64,000 bases of DNA from JASTVH01 sp042862465 (GCA_042862465.1 JASTVH010000003.1:1-64000); one strand, 5' to 3'. Positions 51,766 through 59,574 are shown, numbered from the stretch's first letter. Numbers and translations: made by a program. The notes: generated from the letters alone by a model not told the origin.

Positions 51766-52032
51766 ATGAGTAGTGCCGAGGAAAGCCGTCAGGCGCGGAT
51801 CATCGATGAAATGAGTGCATTCATCAGGAAGGTACTGAGCGATCCCACTGTGGCCGCCAAGTCCATGGAGATTGCCCGCAAGTATCAGGGAGAGCCGGAC
51901 GCCGAGCGCAAGATCGCCGAAGAGATCAGTGCCCAGACCACCATCCGGATTCCGGAACAGATGAGTGACGCCGACAGGATCTTCCTCGAGATCATTCACG
52001 ATGTGCTGGATGACGAGGCGGCGCTGTATTAG
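51766..52032 (+). CDS. Small conserved protein of unknown function
   Basis: The 88-residue acidic, helical protein (SSAEESRQARIIDEMSAFIRKVLSDPTVAAKSMEIARKY, then an EEISAQTTIRIPEQMSDADRIFLEIIHDVLDDEAALY end) has no signal peptide or metal motif that I recognise. The ATG at 51766 has GGGGACG upstream. It follows the Pit gene by 90 bases; a GGCCCG/CGGGCC hairpin (about 51688-51716) lies between. I cannot assign a function. Confidence 0.6.
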   Translation: MSSAEESRQARIIDEMSAFIRKVLSDPTVAAKSMEIARKYQGEPDAERKIAEEISAQTTIRIPEQMSDADRIFLEIIHDVLDDEAALY

Positions 52033-52123
52033 AGCGTGGTGAGGGGTGAAGCGGTGAGGCGTGAGGTGAGGTCTTGCCGCGAACTTGAAGGAGACATCCC
52101 CTTCCGCCTCACTTCCTTACCCC

Positions 52124-52594
52124 TCAATACCGAATTCCCAGCGCCCGATAGATGAATCCCATCAGCCAGGCCGGCCCGATCAGCAGGAACTGCACATCCT
52201 TGAAAAAGGACGGTTTCTTGCCTTCCACTGCGTGGCCGATGAACTGGAATACCCACATCACCGTGAAGATGATCAGGGACATGCCCCACACCGGCAGCAG
52301 TCCGGTCTGTTCGAACGCGGCGACTGCCCACACCATGAGCACGCTGAACAGCGCCATGCCAATACCCAGCGTAACCGACAGTCTGAGGTAAAACAGAGTG
52401 GTGCCGACCAGGGCCAGGGTGGCCCAGTTGAGGTAGGGCACTGTCTTAAAGGCTGCCGGGGTGGGAATGGACCAGATCAGCCCCACCACGCTCAGGAAGA
52501 TCAGGGGCACGGCGATCCAGTGAATGGTCTTGTTCACGGGGTTCTGGTGGCTTTCCCCGTACTCCGCAAACCATTGATCCGCAGTCTTGGCCAT
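52124..52594 (-). CDS. Mpo1-like (DUF962) membrane protein
   Basis: The protein has about four helices and the DUF962 pattern. WFAEYGESHQNPVNKTIHWIAVPLIFLSVVG contains two histidines, and WVFQFIGHAVEGKKPSFFKDVQFLLIGPAWLMG a third. In yeast Mpo1 these histidines hold iron for oxidation of 2-hydroxy fatty acids; the bacterial role is unknown. The ATG at 52594 has GGAGTG 7-8 bases upstream and is preferred to the GTG at 52603. Its stop faces the small gene at 51766 across imperfect inverted repeats. Confidence 0.8.
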   Translation of the reverse strand: MAKTADQWFAEYGESHQNPVNKTIHWIAVPLIFLSVVGLIWSIPTPAAFKTVPYLNWATLALVGTTLFYLRLSVTLGIGMALFSVLMVWAVAAFEQTGLLPVWGMSLIIFTVMWVFQFIGHAVEGKKPSFFKDVQFLLIGPAWLMGFIYRALGIRY

Positions 52595-52721
52595 GGCGCT
52601 CACTCCTCTTGTTGATTTTTATCAATGGCAAAGCGTCATTCTGGCTCAATATGCGTCAGCGGGCATTGATTGCGCAAGCCAAGTGCATTGACCCTTTCGG
52701 CCATGCTGGGATCATTTTTTC

Positions 52722-52760
52722 GGACGTTGGACGTTGGACGTTGGACGTTGGACGTTGGAC
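52722..52760. repeat. Tandem heptamer array, unit GGACGTT, 5.6 copies
   Basis: Five copies of GGACGTT plus GGAC run from 52722 to 52760. The unit is the reverse complement of the one at 44479 and 54801. A REP-like palindrome follows directly at 52766. Confidence 0.85.
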
Positions 52761-52765
52761 GCGAC

Positions 52766-52794
52766 CCGTCATCCCCGCGTAGGCGGGGATCCAG
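52766..52794. repeat. Single 29-bp REP-like palindrome
   Basis: CCGTCATCCCCGCGTAGG followed by CGGGGATCCAG matches the units at 12454 and 25066. Here only one unit is present, joined to a heptamer array. Confidence 0.75.
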
Positions 52795-52828
52795 AGCGGT
52801 TTGCTTCCAGTCAGCTGGCTGCCGCCCG

Positions 52829-54508
52829 TTATTGCCCGCCGGCGACCCGTTGTTCCGGCTTGCCGAGGATTTCCTCCTGCAACTGCTCCAACGCCTCGCG
52901 CTCTTCTTCCAGTACCGGCTCTTCAAAGATGGCCCGCTGCTCTTGCAGGATGTTGGTCAGAATATCCTGGGTGGTCAGCGGATTGGCCAGGACCACCCGG
53001 AAGACGATGCAGGGGTAGCCGTCGTAACAGCGCGGTTCCAGGCGGGTCCGGGAGACGAAGGACTTGCCGCGCTCCCGTTGGGTTTTCTGGATCAGCCGGG
53101 TGACCCGGTTGAGGCAGGCGTTGATGCGTTCGCGCTGGCGCGCATCGCCCTTGGCCAGGGCCTCGCGGACTGCCGGAGGGCAGAAACGGTAGGTGAGGAT
53201 GTTCAGTTCTGGGGCGCTGATCAGTTCAAAATCGTCGGTCTGCTCGATCAGGTCAGCAAAGGCGCGGGCCTTTTCGATGCCCTCGTTGATGAGGATCTCG
53301 TAGCCTTCGCGGCCGATGATGCGCAGGCCGGAATGGATTAGCATCGCCATGCCCGGTCGCGAGCCTTCCAGGGTGGTGCTGCCCAGATCCTTGGAACCTT
53401 TGCGGATGATGTACTGGGCGTGGTGCTCGATGGCGCTGACCAGGGCCGGGTCACGGAACAGGACCATGCCGGCGCCCTGGGGTGTGTAGAGCTGCTTGTG
53501 GGCGTCAAAGGTGACCGAGTCGGCCTGTTCGATACCTTTGAGCAAGTGGCCGTACTTGCGCGAGAACAGCGTCGGCCCGCCCCAGGCGGCGTCGACATGG
53601 AAGTGGGCGCTGAATTCCCGGGCGATATCGGCGATCGCCTCCAGCGGGTCGATATGGCCGGTTTCAGTGGTGCCGGCGATGCCGACGATGGCCATGACCT
53701 TGATCTTCTGGCGCTGCAGATCAAGGCAGGTGGCGCGCAGGGCGTCCGGGTCCAGATGGTTATCGGCATCGGTGTCGACCGGGATCAGGAAGTCGCGCCC
53801 CAGTCCCAGCACGTCGGCGGCCTTGCGCAGTGAATAGTGGCCGCGGCGCGATACCAGGATGGCGGCGCCTTCAAAGCCGTAATAACGCAACGCCCGGAAC
53901 AGGCCGGCGCGGTGGATGCCGGGGAAGCTGCCCTCCGCCGGGAAGGCCTGGTTACGGGCCACCCACAGGGCGGTAAGATTGGCGATGGTGCCGCCGGAAC
54001 ACATGGCGCCCAGGGCATGGTGGGCGTCGTGCATCCATTTGCGATAATAGGCGCTGTCCTGCTGGTAAACCAGACGATGCAGCATGCCCAGGACCTGGCG
54101 CTCCAAGGGTGTGAAGGCCTTGGAGGTTTCGGTTTTCACCAGGTTCTGGTTGAGGGCGATCATGATCTTCGACAGCGGCAGCATGAAGTAGGGCAGCGCC
54201 GACGTCATGTGGCCCACGAAACTGGGGGAGGCGGTATGGACCGAGTTGGCCACCAGCTTGTCGATCAGGAACTGGGCCTGTTCAGAGACAAAGACCGGCT
54301 TCTCCGGAACCTGGGAATCGGAGAAGTCTTTCTCCATGTCGGCCAGGTCGGTTTCGGTGGCGACGATGTGTTCCTGCAGGAAACCGGCCAGATTACGGGA
54401 AATATTCTGGTCGATGCGGCTGAGTGTCGACTCCGGGGCCTCGGGTACGGTAAACACCCGATACATCGCCTCGAGACTGGCCTGGGCGGTTTTCTTGCTG
54501 CCGCTCAT
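52829..54508 (-). CDS. panP: PLP-dependent decarboxylase, PanP-type aspartate 1-decarboxylase
   Basis: The 559-residue group II decarboxylase has SFVGHMTSALPYFMLPLSKIMIALNQNLVKTETS near residue 90, GAMCSGGTIANLTALWVARN (PLP phosphate site), and HVDAAWGGPTLFSRKYGHLLKGIEQADSVTFDAHKQLYTPQGAGM, where the lysine of DAHK binds PLP. The text agrees with PanP of Vibrio and Marinobacter, which makes beta-alanine for pantothenate and replaces PanD. A glutamate or other amino-acid decarboxylase is the alternative. The ATG at 54508 has GGAAGT upstream. The 364-base gap before it holds a structured element and a heptamer array. Confidence 0.75.
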   Translation of the reverse strand: MSGSKKTAQASLEAMYRVFTVPEAPESTLSRIDQNISRNLAGFLQEHIVATETDLADMEKDFSDSQVPEKPVFVSEQAQFLIDKLVANSVHTASPSFVGHMTSALPYFMLPLSKIMIALNQNLVKTETSKAFTPLERQVLGMLHRLVYQQDSAYYRKWMHDAHHALGAMCSGGTIANLTALWVARNQAFPAEGSFPGIHRAGLFRALRYYGFEGAAILVSRRGHYSLRKAADVLGLGRDFLIPVDTDADNHLDPDALRATCLDLQRQKIKVMAIVGIAGTTETGHIDPLEAIADIAREFSAHFHVDAAWGGPTLFSRKYGHLLKGIEQADSVTFDAHKQLYTPQGAGMVLFRDPALVSAIEHHAQYIIRKGSKDLGSTTLEGSRPGMAMLIHSGLRIIGREGYEILINEGIEKARAFADLIEQTDDFELISAPELNILTYRFCPPAVREALAKGDARQRERINACLNRVTRLIQKTQRERGKSFVSRTRLEPRCYDGYPCIVFRVVLANPLTTQDILTNILQEQRAIFEEPVLEEEREALEQLQEEILGKPEQRVAGGQ

Positions 54509-54662
54509 AGAATCACTACTTCCGGGTTGGACGGGTCCGGCCACAGTACACAGCTGTGCCGCCTTGAGGTCGGGTTTGGCCGACGCAAGTCCTACAGTAT
54601 AAGCGTTTGCGGGGTTCGGAAAAACTCTGTGAAGCCGGTGGGAAGTGTAAACGCGAACTCTC

Positions 54663-54768
54663 GCAGCGGCTGGGGTGGTTTCTTTCGCCGCGCTGACAGG
54701 CCGTCCATGGCCTGGCAGCGCTAGCGTGACATCCTTGTCACTGCTACAGAAACCACCCCAGCCGCTGC
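54663..54768 (-). repeat. Structured element 2: outer stem with two GGA-loop hairpins
   Basis: A perfect 21-bp outer inverted repeat (54663-54683 with 54748-54768) encloses hairpin A (about 54690-54721, 13 bp with one A/G mismatch, minus-strand loop ATGGAC) and hairpin B (54726-54741, GTGAC-AAGGAT-GTCAC on the minus strand). Both loops are closed by C-G. Segment lengths equal those of element 1 (38805-38912), whereas arms and stems differ in sequence; only the short linkers (TAGC on the plus strand) and loop pattern are shared. It lies between the DUF503 and decarboxylase genes, on their transcribed strand. Confidence 0.75.
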
Positions 54769-54800
54769 TGACGGCTCAACTATGGCCGTAAACTTTTTGA

Positions 54801-54870
54801 CGTCCAACGTCCAACGTCCAACGTCCAACGTCCAACGTCCAACGTCCAACGTCCAACGTCCAACGTCCAA
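54801..54870. repeat. Tandem heptamer array, unit CGTCCAA, 10 copies
   Basis: Ten exact copies of CGTCCAA run from 54801 to 54870, ending 3 bases from the stop of the DUF503 gene. This is the longest and most uniform array in the window, which suggests recent copy-number change. Confidence 0.9.
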
Positions 54871-54872
54871 CC

Positions 54873-55223
54873 TCAAACCATCTCATACCGCACATCAATC
54901 ACCGGCGCATCAATCGCCTCACCAATTGCCTGCTCCACCTGATGCAGTCGATTCTGCAACTTCTGCGGCGAAGGGCCGAGGGAGACGATGCTCCAGGTGG
55001 CGTATTCCAGGCTGTCGAGGTCGTCGATTTCAGCAATCGCCAGGTCCACCTCTTTACCCCAGCGACGCTTGAATTCGGTGAACACCCGTGCCTTCTCGCG
55101 CAGGTCGTCACAGCCATAGAGCTGGAAACGCAACGTCAGGCTGGCGATGTGCGGGGGAGTGGGGCCGTCCGGTGCCGGCCCCAGGCTTTGTTGCCACTGC
55201 TTGCGCAAGGCGTCGCGATTCAT
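54873..55223 (-). CDS. DUF503 (YlxP-like) family protein
   Basis: The 116-residue protein contains SLTLRFQLYGCDDLREKARVFTEFKRRWGKEVDLAIAEIDDLDSLEYATWSIVSLG, which follows the DUF503 pattern of one small ferredoxin-like fold. YlxP-type proteins are sometimes linked to ribosome maturation, but the role is unproven. Its start overlaps the acyl-CoA dehydrogenase stop by four bases, so it is the second gene of that operon. Its stop abuts a ten-copy heptamer array. Confidence 0.7.
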   Translation of the reverse strand: MNRDALRKQWQQSLGPAPDGPTPPHIASLTLRFQLYGCDDLREKARVFTEFKRRWGKEVDLAIAEIDDLDSLEYATWSIVSLGPSPQKLQNRLHQVEQAIGEAIDAPVIDVRYEMV

Positions 55224-56902
55224 CCTACCTCCGGTCGGGCTCGATCAATGATGGCCTGGCAGTCCACGCCTTTGGGCAGGGTGCCCCAATTGTGCTCGTT
55301 GCGTCCAGCCAAACGGCCGGCACAGAAGGCGTCGGCCATGGCAGGGGTGCTGTGGCGCAGTAGCAGGGAGCCCTGCAGGGCCAGGGCCAGGCGGTCCACC
55401 AGATCCCGGGCACGGTATTCGATATCGCCGGTGTCCTTGAAGCCGTCTTTCAGGTCCTGGGCAAAGCGGTCGAAACGGGCGTCCGCGCCCTGGGCCTGGC
55501 CGATTTCCTGGAACAGGGCGTCGAGCACTTCCGGTTGCTTGTTCATGGCGCGCAGCACATCCAGGCACTGGACGTTGCCGCTGCCTTCCCAGATGGCGTT
55601 GATCGGGGCTTCCCGGTACAGGCGCGGCATGATGGAGTTTTCCATGACGCCGCTGCCGCCGATGCACTCCATGGCTTCATAGGCATGGAACGGTGTGCGC
55701 TTGCAGATCCAGTACTTGCCGACGGCGGTGGCAATGCGCATGAGCGCCTGTTCCTGGCTGTTGTCGCGGTTGTCCAGGGCCCGGGACATGCGCATGGTCA
55801 GCTGCAGGGCCGCTTCACTTTCCAGGGCCAGGTCGGCCAGGACGTTCTGCATCAGAGGCTGCTGATCCAGGGTGTTGCCGAAGGCGCTGCGGTAGTGACA
55901 GTGATGCAGGGCCTGCACCGCCGCCTGGCGCATGCCGGCGGAGGAGCCGATCATGCAGTCGTAACGGGTCATGGACACCATTTCGATGATGGTCCGCACG
56001 CCGCGGCCTTCCTCGCCCACCATCCAGGCCAGAGCGCCACGCAGCTCGGTCTCGCTGGAGGCGTTGGCGACATTGCCCATCTTGTCCTTCAGGCGGATGA
56101 TTTGCAGCGGGTTCTTGGTGCCGTCGGGGCGCCAGCGCGGTAGCAGGAAACAGGACAGGCCGCCGGGAGCCTGGGCCAGCACCAGGAAGGCGTCGCACAT
56201 GGGCGCGGAAACGAACCACTTGTGGCCCACCAGTTCATAGGCCTGGCCGGGGCCGCCCTCACCCAGCGGGTAGGCACGGGTGCTGTTGGCGCGAACGTCC
56301 GAGCCGCCCTGCTTTTCAGTCATGGCCATGCCGATGGTGACGGCGGTTTTTTCCGCGTCCGGCACGTTACGCGGGTCGTAGTGGCGGGCGGTCACTTTGG
56401 ACAGCCATTTTTCCGCCAGTTCCGGCTGCTTGTTGAGCGACGGCACAGCCGCGAAGGTCATGGTGATCGGGCAACAGTGGGCCGCCTCCACCTGGGAGTG
56501 CAGGTAGTACTTGGCCGCGCGAGCCACATGGGCGCCGGGGCCCGGATCGGTCCAGGGGGAGCTATGCAGGCCTTCCTCGATGGCGATCTTCATGACCTCG
56601 TGGTAGGCAGGGTGGAAGTCCACCCGATCAATGCGGTTGCCGAAGCGGTCGTGAGTTTCCAGGGTGGGCTTGTTGGCGTTGGCCTGAAAGCCCAGCTGAA
56701 TAATGTCGGAGCGGCCCGTGAGGGCTCCGAAGCGTTGCAGGTCTGCCTTGGCCCAGTCGGCCTTACCTGTCTCAACGGCGGCCTGTAGCGCCTGATCACC
56801 CTCGAAGGTATTGTAGTTTTCCAGCTCCGGCGGATGGTTGGTCACTTCATGGGTTTGGGCCAGAAAGCGATCCTGGGTTTCGGCGTCGAAGGGTGCGTTC
56901 AT
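55220..56902 (-). CDS. AidB-like acyl-CoA dehydrogenase
   Basis: The 560-residue protein has the acyl-CoA dehydrogenase fold with AVTIGMAMTEKQGGSDVRANST (FAD loop, about 190-212) and VGHKWFVSAPMCDAFLVLAQ. The C-terminal flavin-binding part is FHAYEAMECIGGSGVMENSIMPRLYREAPINAIWEGSGNVQCLDVLRAM. The N-terminal NHPPELENYN and the length match E. coli AidB, a flavoprotein of the alkylation response that binds DNA and isovaleryl-CoA. The basic DNA-binding C-terminus of AidB is only partly evident. A TetR gene lies 4 bases upstream and probably controls it. Confidence 0.85.
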   Translation of the reverse strand: MNAPFDAETQDRFLAQTHEVTNHPPELENYNTFEGDQALQAAVETGKADWAKADLQRFGALTGRSDIIQLGFQANANKPTLETHDRFGNRIDRVDFHPAYHEVMKIAIEEGLHSSPWTDPGPGAHVARAAKYYLHSQVEAAHCCPITMTFAAVPSLNKQPELAEKWLSKVTARHYDPRNVPDAEKTAVTIGMAMTEKQGGSDVRANSTRAYPLGEGGPGQAYELVGHKWFVSAPMCDAFLVLAQAPGGLSCFLLPRWRPDGTKNPLQIIRLKDKMGNVANASSETELRGALAWMVGEEGRGVRTIIEMVSMTRYDCMIGSSAGMRQAAVQALHHCHYRSAFGNTLDQQPLMQNVLADLALESEAALQLTMRMSRALDNRDNSQEQALMRIATAVGKYWICKRTPFHAYEAMECIGGSGVMENSIMPRLYREAPINAIWEGSGNVQCLDVLRAMNKQPEVLDALFQEIGQAQGADARFDRFAQDLKDGFKDTGDIEYRARDLVDRLALALQGSLLLRHSTPAMADAFCAGRLAGRNEHNWGTLPKGVDCQAIIDRARPEVG

Positions 56903-56905
56903 GAC

Positions 56906-57526
56906 TCATCTCCGGGTAATAGCCTGTATGCAGAATGTCAGGATGCCGTCGATCAAGCGTTCCTTGGCATCGGCTTCGGCATTGGTTTCGCGGTTGGACG
57001 GTGATAGCGGTCCGACCAGTGATTCGGCCAGCGCCCCGACAATGGCGGCGGCGCTCAGCGAGGGGTCCTGCGCCGGCAGTTCGCCCTGTTCGATGCCGTT
57101 GCGGATGGCCTGGTCAAACAACTCCGCATAGGCGTGGCGGTACACCAGCCGTTCGGCATCGACTTCCGGGTCCACCGGTTCGGCAATCAGGGCCCAGGCC
57201 ATGGTCGGGCCTCGCAGGGCGCGTTCGGCAAACACCCGCAGCGACCGTTCCAGGCGCTGGACAGCGCCCTCGCCGCCTTCCAGGGCCTCGCCCACCTTGT
57301 CCACCTCGCGTTGGGTGGCGCGGCGGAAGACCTCGGAAAACAGCTCTCCCTTGGATTCGAAATGGCGGTAGACGGTGCCCGTGGCGACCCCGGCCTGCTT
57401 GGCAATCTCCGCGACCGAAGCGCTGCGAAAGCCGCCTTGCGCCACCAGAGCAGTGGCTGTGTCCAGAATGTTTTGCCGAGCCGCCGCCTTGCGGGCGCGA
57501 ATCTTGGGTGTTTCACGATACGCCAT
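56906..57526 (-). CDS. TetR-family transcriptional regulator
   Basis: The 206-residue protein has an N-terminal HTH (about 14-62) with RQNILDTATALVAQGGFRSASVAEIAKQAGVATGTVYRHFESKGELF, the TetR signature. The C-terminal ligand domain is divergent; the inducer may be an acyl-CoA, given the dehydrogenase 4 bases downstream. Two inverted repeats just upstream of the start (57531-57544 and 57556-57569) are likely operators, so it probably represses its own operon. Confidence 0.9.
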   Translation of the reverse strand: MAYRETPKIRARKAAARQNILDTATALVAQGGFRSASVAEIAKQAGVATGTVYRHFESKGELFSEVFRRATQREVDKVGEALEGGEGAVQRLERSLRVFAERALRGPTMAWALIAEPVDPEVDAERLVYRHAYAELFDQAIRNGIEQGELPAQDPSLSAAAIVGALAESLVGPLSPSNRETNAEADAKERLIDGILTFCIQAITRR

Positions 57527-57530
57527 GGTG

Positions 57531-57569
57531 TGAATCCAGGTTCATTATTAAGGAGTGAATCACTATTCA
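57531..57569. promoter_or_regulatory. Two TGAA...TTCA inverted repeats, probable TetR operators
   Basis: TGAATCCAGGTTCA (57531-57544) and TGAATCACTATTCA (57556-57569) share TGAAT/TTCA half-sites and lie 25 bases apart. They stand directly upstream of the TetR gene, covering its likely promoter. Confidence 0.55.
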
Positions 57570-57682
57570 TTCTATGAGTCAAGAGGCCGTAGCCCCTGAT
57601 CATGATAGCGGGGGATTCGGCCAATCGCATGTTTGGGCGCATGCCGCGGGGGATGGTGGCCGGATTGGAGGTTGGGGGAACC

Positions 57683-57709
57683 AAAAAAAAGCCGGACACG
57701 AGGTCCGGC
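57683..57709 (-). terminator. Strong intrinsic terminator
   Basis: GCCGGAC (57691-57697) and GTCCGGC (57703-57709) form a 7-bp G/C stem with a 5-base loop. On the minus strand eight T residues follow (57683-57690). No protein gene ends nearby on this strand, so it marks the end of a non-coding transcript. Confidence 0.88.
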
Positions 57710-57805
57710 GAAATTCCGCTATAACTAGGGAAGGGAAAACGACGTGCCCGGGCACCGGTGGTGTCGGTAGCCGGGCAGGGCTATCGGGCATTTTCCGCCC
57801 GACGC
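57683..57805 (-). ncRNA. Small RNA with sigma-S-like promoter, possibly RgsA-like
   Basis: On the minus strand, CTACACT (57812-57818) fits the sigma-S -10 pattern CTAYRCT and predicts a start near 57805. A hairpin follows at once (TCGGGC-GGAAAAT-GCCCGA, 57784-57802), then a second one (57745-57777, TGCCCGG/CCGGGCA). A pyrimidine-rich single-stranded stretch with CCCTTCCCTAG comes next, and the RNA ends at a strong terminator. The predicted length is about 123 nt. Size, sigma-S-type promoter and layout recall Pseudomonas RgsA (P16), but I cannot align them here. The open stretch and poly-U tail suggest Hfq binding. Confidence 0.7.
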
Positions 57806-57811
57806 GATTTC

Positions 57812-57818
57812 AGTGTAG
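57812..57818 (-). promoter_or_regulatory. sigma-S-type -10 of the small RNA
   Basis: CTACACT on the minus strand agrees with the CTAYRCT core recognised by sigma S. It is preceded by TGA and lies 7 bases before the first hairpin. No sigma-70 -35 is seen. Confidence 0.5.
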
Positions 57819-58056
57819 TCACCCCAGCGCAGTCGTCGCCCGTGCTTTACAAAACGCTACGAAACGCCGAATTCCTGTAACGGAGCTTTTCCGGATACAA
57901 AAAGACACAAAAAGACGGTTGCGCGTGGTGGCAACCGAATTGAGGTGAGCTAAAAAAGCAGAAGAGGAGAGGCAAAGGGGTTGTGCTCCTCGGGGCCCGG
58001 TCCAGTGGCCGGGCGTGGCTCTCATGACTCCAAAATCTGACAGACAGGAGGGGATT

Positions 58057-58269
58057 ATGAGCGATTCGGACGAAATGATCCCTGAACGCCGTGAATGGCA
58101 AGACGAGGAAGCCGGTCGTTCAGTCACCGGACGTTCGCGTGTTCGCGAGCAGCTGGCCGCTGATATCGAAGCTTTTCTCGCCCAGGGCGGGTGCATCACC
58201 GAAGTGGAAGGTCCCCATGGTGATCGCCCCCACAAGCCGGCAGCGGAATCCCGGGGATCGTCCCTGTAA
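58057..58269 (+). CDS. SutA-like small RNA-polymerase-associated protein
   Basis: The 70-residue protein starts at an ATG with AGGAGGGG 4-5 bases upstream. Its middle part, RVREQLAADIEAFLAQGGCITEVEG, followed by a DRPHKP segment, resembles the C-terminal half of Pseudomonas SutA (ALARAMEEFLARGGKVQEVE, then DPPKKP). SutA binds RNA polymerase and aids transcription in slow growth. The N-terminus here is acidic but much shorter than in SutA. The assignment is from memory of the motif and needs alignment. A non-coding RNA is encoded 250 bases upstream on the other strand. Confidence 0.55.
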   Translation: MSDSDEMIPERREWQDEEAGRSVTGRSRVREQLAADIEAFLAQGGCITEVEGPHGDRPHKPAAESRGSSL

Positions 58270-58525
58270 TCGGAAACGGCCCGGCACCGGACCGGTGTCG
58301 GGCCACCCGTTCCCGTTTCAGCCCTTTCTGCAATCCAACCGTCATTGTTTTGCGCTATAACCCGTATAATCACGGGTTTCGTGCGTTCGTCGCCTGGTGG
58401 CCATGCTGGTGTCGGACGCGACCATGGTGGGGATCATCAGCGCGGTTTCGGTGCCGCTGTATGCCCGTTTCAGTGCTCTGATACCATGGTGCCATGTGAG
58501 ATTGCAGCGTCATAAGGAGTCTGCC

Positions 58526-59539
58526 TTGTTTTCCGGACAATCCCGAGCCTTCCCCCTGACCCGCATGCGTCGCAACCGCCGCGATGCCTTTTCCCGTCGT
58601 CTGGTGCAGGAGCACCGCCTGAGTACGGACGACCTGATCTACCCCATGTTCGTGCTGGAAGGGCATGAACAGCGGGAGGCGGTGGCCTCGATGCCGGGCA
58701 TCGAGCGCCTGAGCATCGACCTGCTGGTGAAGGAAGCCAAGGCCCTGTATGCCTTGGGCATCCCGGCCATTGCCCTGTTCCCGGTGACCCCGCCGGAAGC
58801 CAAAAGCCTCAGGGCAGAGGCGGCCTGGGATCCGGACGGGCTGGCCCAGCGCGCGGTGCGGGCGGTCAAGGATGCGGTGCCGGAGCTGGGCGTGATGACC
58901 GATGTGGCCCTGGACCCGTTCACCACCCACGGCCAGGACGGCCTCATCGACGACAGCGGCTATGTGCTCAACGACGTGACCGTGGAGGCCCTGGTTCGCC
59001 AGGCCTGTTCCCAGGCCGAGGCCGGCGCCGATATCGTGGCGCCTTCCGATATGATGGACGGCCGTGTCCGGGCGATTCGCGAGGCACTGGAGGCCGACGG
59101 TCACGTCAACACCCGCATCATGGCCTATTCCGCCAAATACGCCTCCAGCTATTACGGGCCTTTCCGGGATGCGGTCGGTTCGGCCTCCAACCTTGGCAAG
59201 GGCGGCAAGCACAGTTACCAGATGGACCCGGGCAACAGCGACGAGGCCCTGCACGAGGTGGCCCTGGATCTGGAGGAGGGGGCCGACATGGTCATGGTCA
59301 AGCCGGGCATGCCCTATCTGGATATCGTGCACCGGGTGAAGCACGAATTGCAGGTGCCGACCTTCGTTTACCAGGTCAGCGGCGAGTACGCCATGCACAT
59401 GGCGGCGGCGGAAAAGGGCTGGCTGGACGGTGATGCGGTTATGCTGGAGAGCCTGCTGAGCATCAAGCGGGCCGGCGCCGACGGCATCCTGACCTATTTC
59501 GCCAAGCGCGCGGCGCAACTTATCGGGAGCGGCGGCTGA
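58526..59539 (+). CDS. hemB: Delta-aminolevulinic acid dehydratase (porphobilinogen synthase)
   Basis: The 337-residue enzyme joins two aminolevulinates into porphobilinogen in haem synthesis. It contains RLRRNRRDxFSRRL-type text (RMRRNRRDAFSRRLV) and DVALDPFTTHGQDGLIDDSGYVLND, the Asp-rich, Mg-dependent type. The two active-site lysines are in IMAYSAKYASSYYGPFRDA and MVMVKPGMPYLDIV. The start is a TTG at 58526 with AAGGAG 6 bases upstream; it agrees with the family start. The frame is open further upstream to 58397 but that part has no family match. ppk1 follows after 35 bases. Confidence 0.95.
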   Translation: MFSGQSRAFPLTRMRRNRRDAFSRRLVQEHRLSTDDLIYPMFVLEGHEQREAVASMPGIERLSIDLLVKEAKALYALGIPAIALFPVTPPEAKSLRAEAAWDPDGLAQRAVRAVKDAVPELGVMTDVALDPFTTHGQDGLIDDSGYVLNDVTVEALVRQACSQAEAGADIVAPSDMMDGRVRAIREALEADGHVNTRIMAYSAKYASSYYGPFRDAVGSASNLGKGGKHSYQMDPGNSDEALHEVALDLEEGADMVMVKPGMPYLDIVHRVKHELQVPTFVYQVSGEYAMHMAAAEKGWLDGDAVMLESLLSIKRAGADGILTYFAKRAAQLIGSGG

Positions 59540-59574
59540 GCCGGCGCGTCCCCAGTAACGAGGATCAGCACCCC

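Noticed and set aside
54801..54870. Repeat array that might be read as a CRISPR
   Set aside because: The units are 7 bp and directly joined, without spacers, and no cas gene is near.
54782..55072. A plus-strand frame with a seven-residue repeat (NVQRPTS)
   Set aside because: The peptide repeat is only the translation of the 7-bp DNA array, and the rest is antisense to the DUF503 gene.
58397..58525. N-terminal extension of hemB by 43 codons
   Set aside because: The TTG at 58526 has a good ribosome-binding site and matches the family start; the upstream part has no family similarity.
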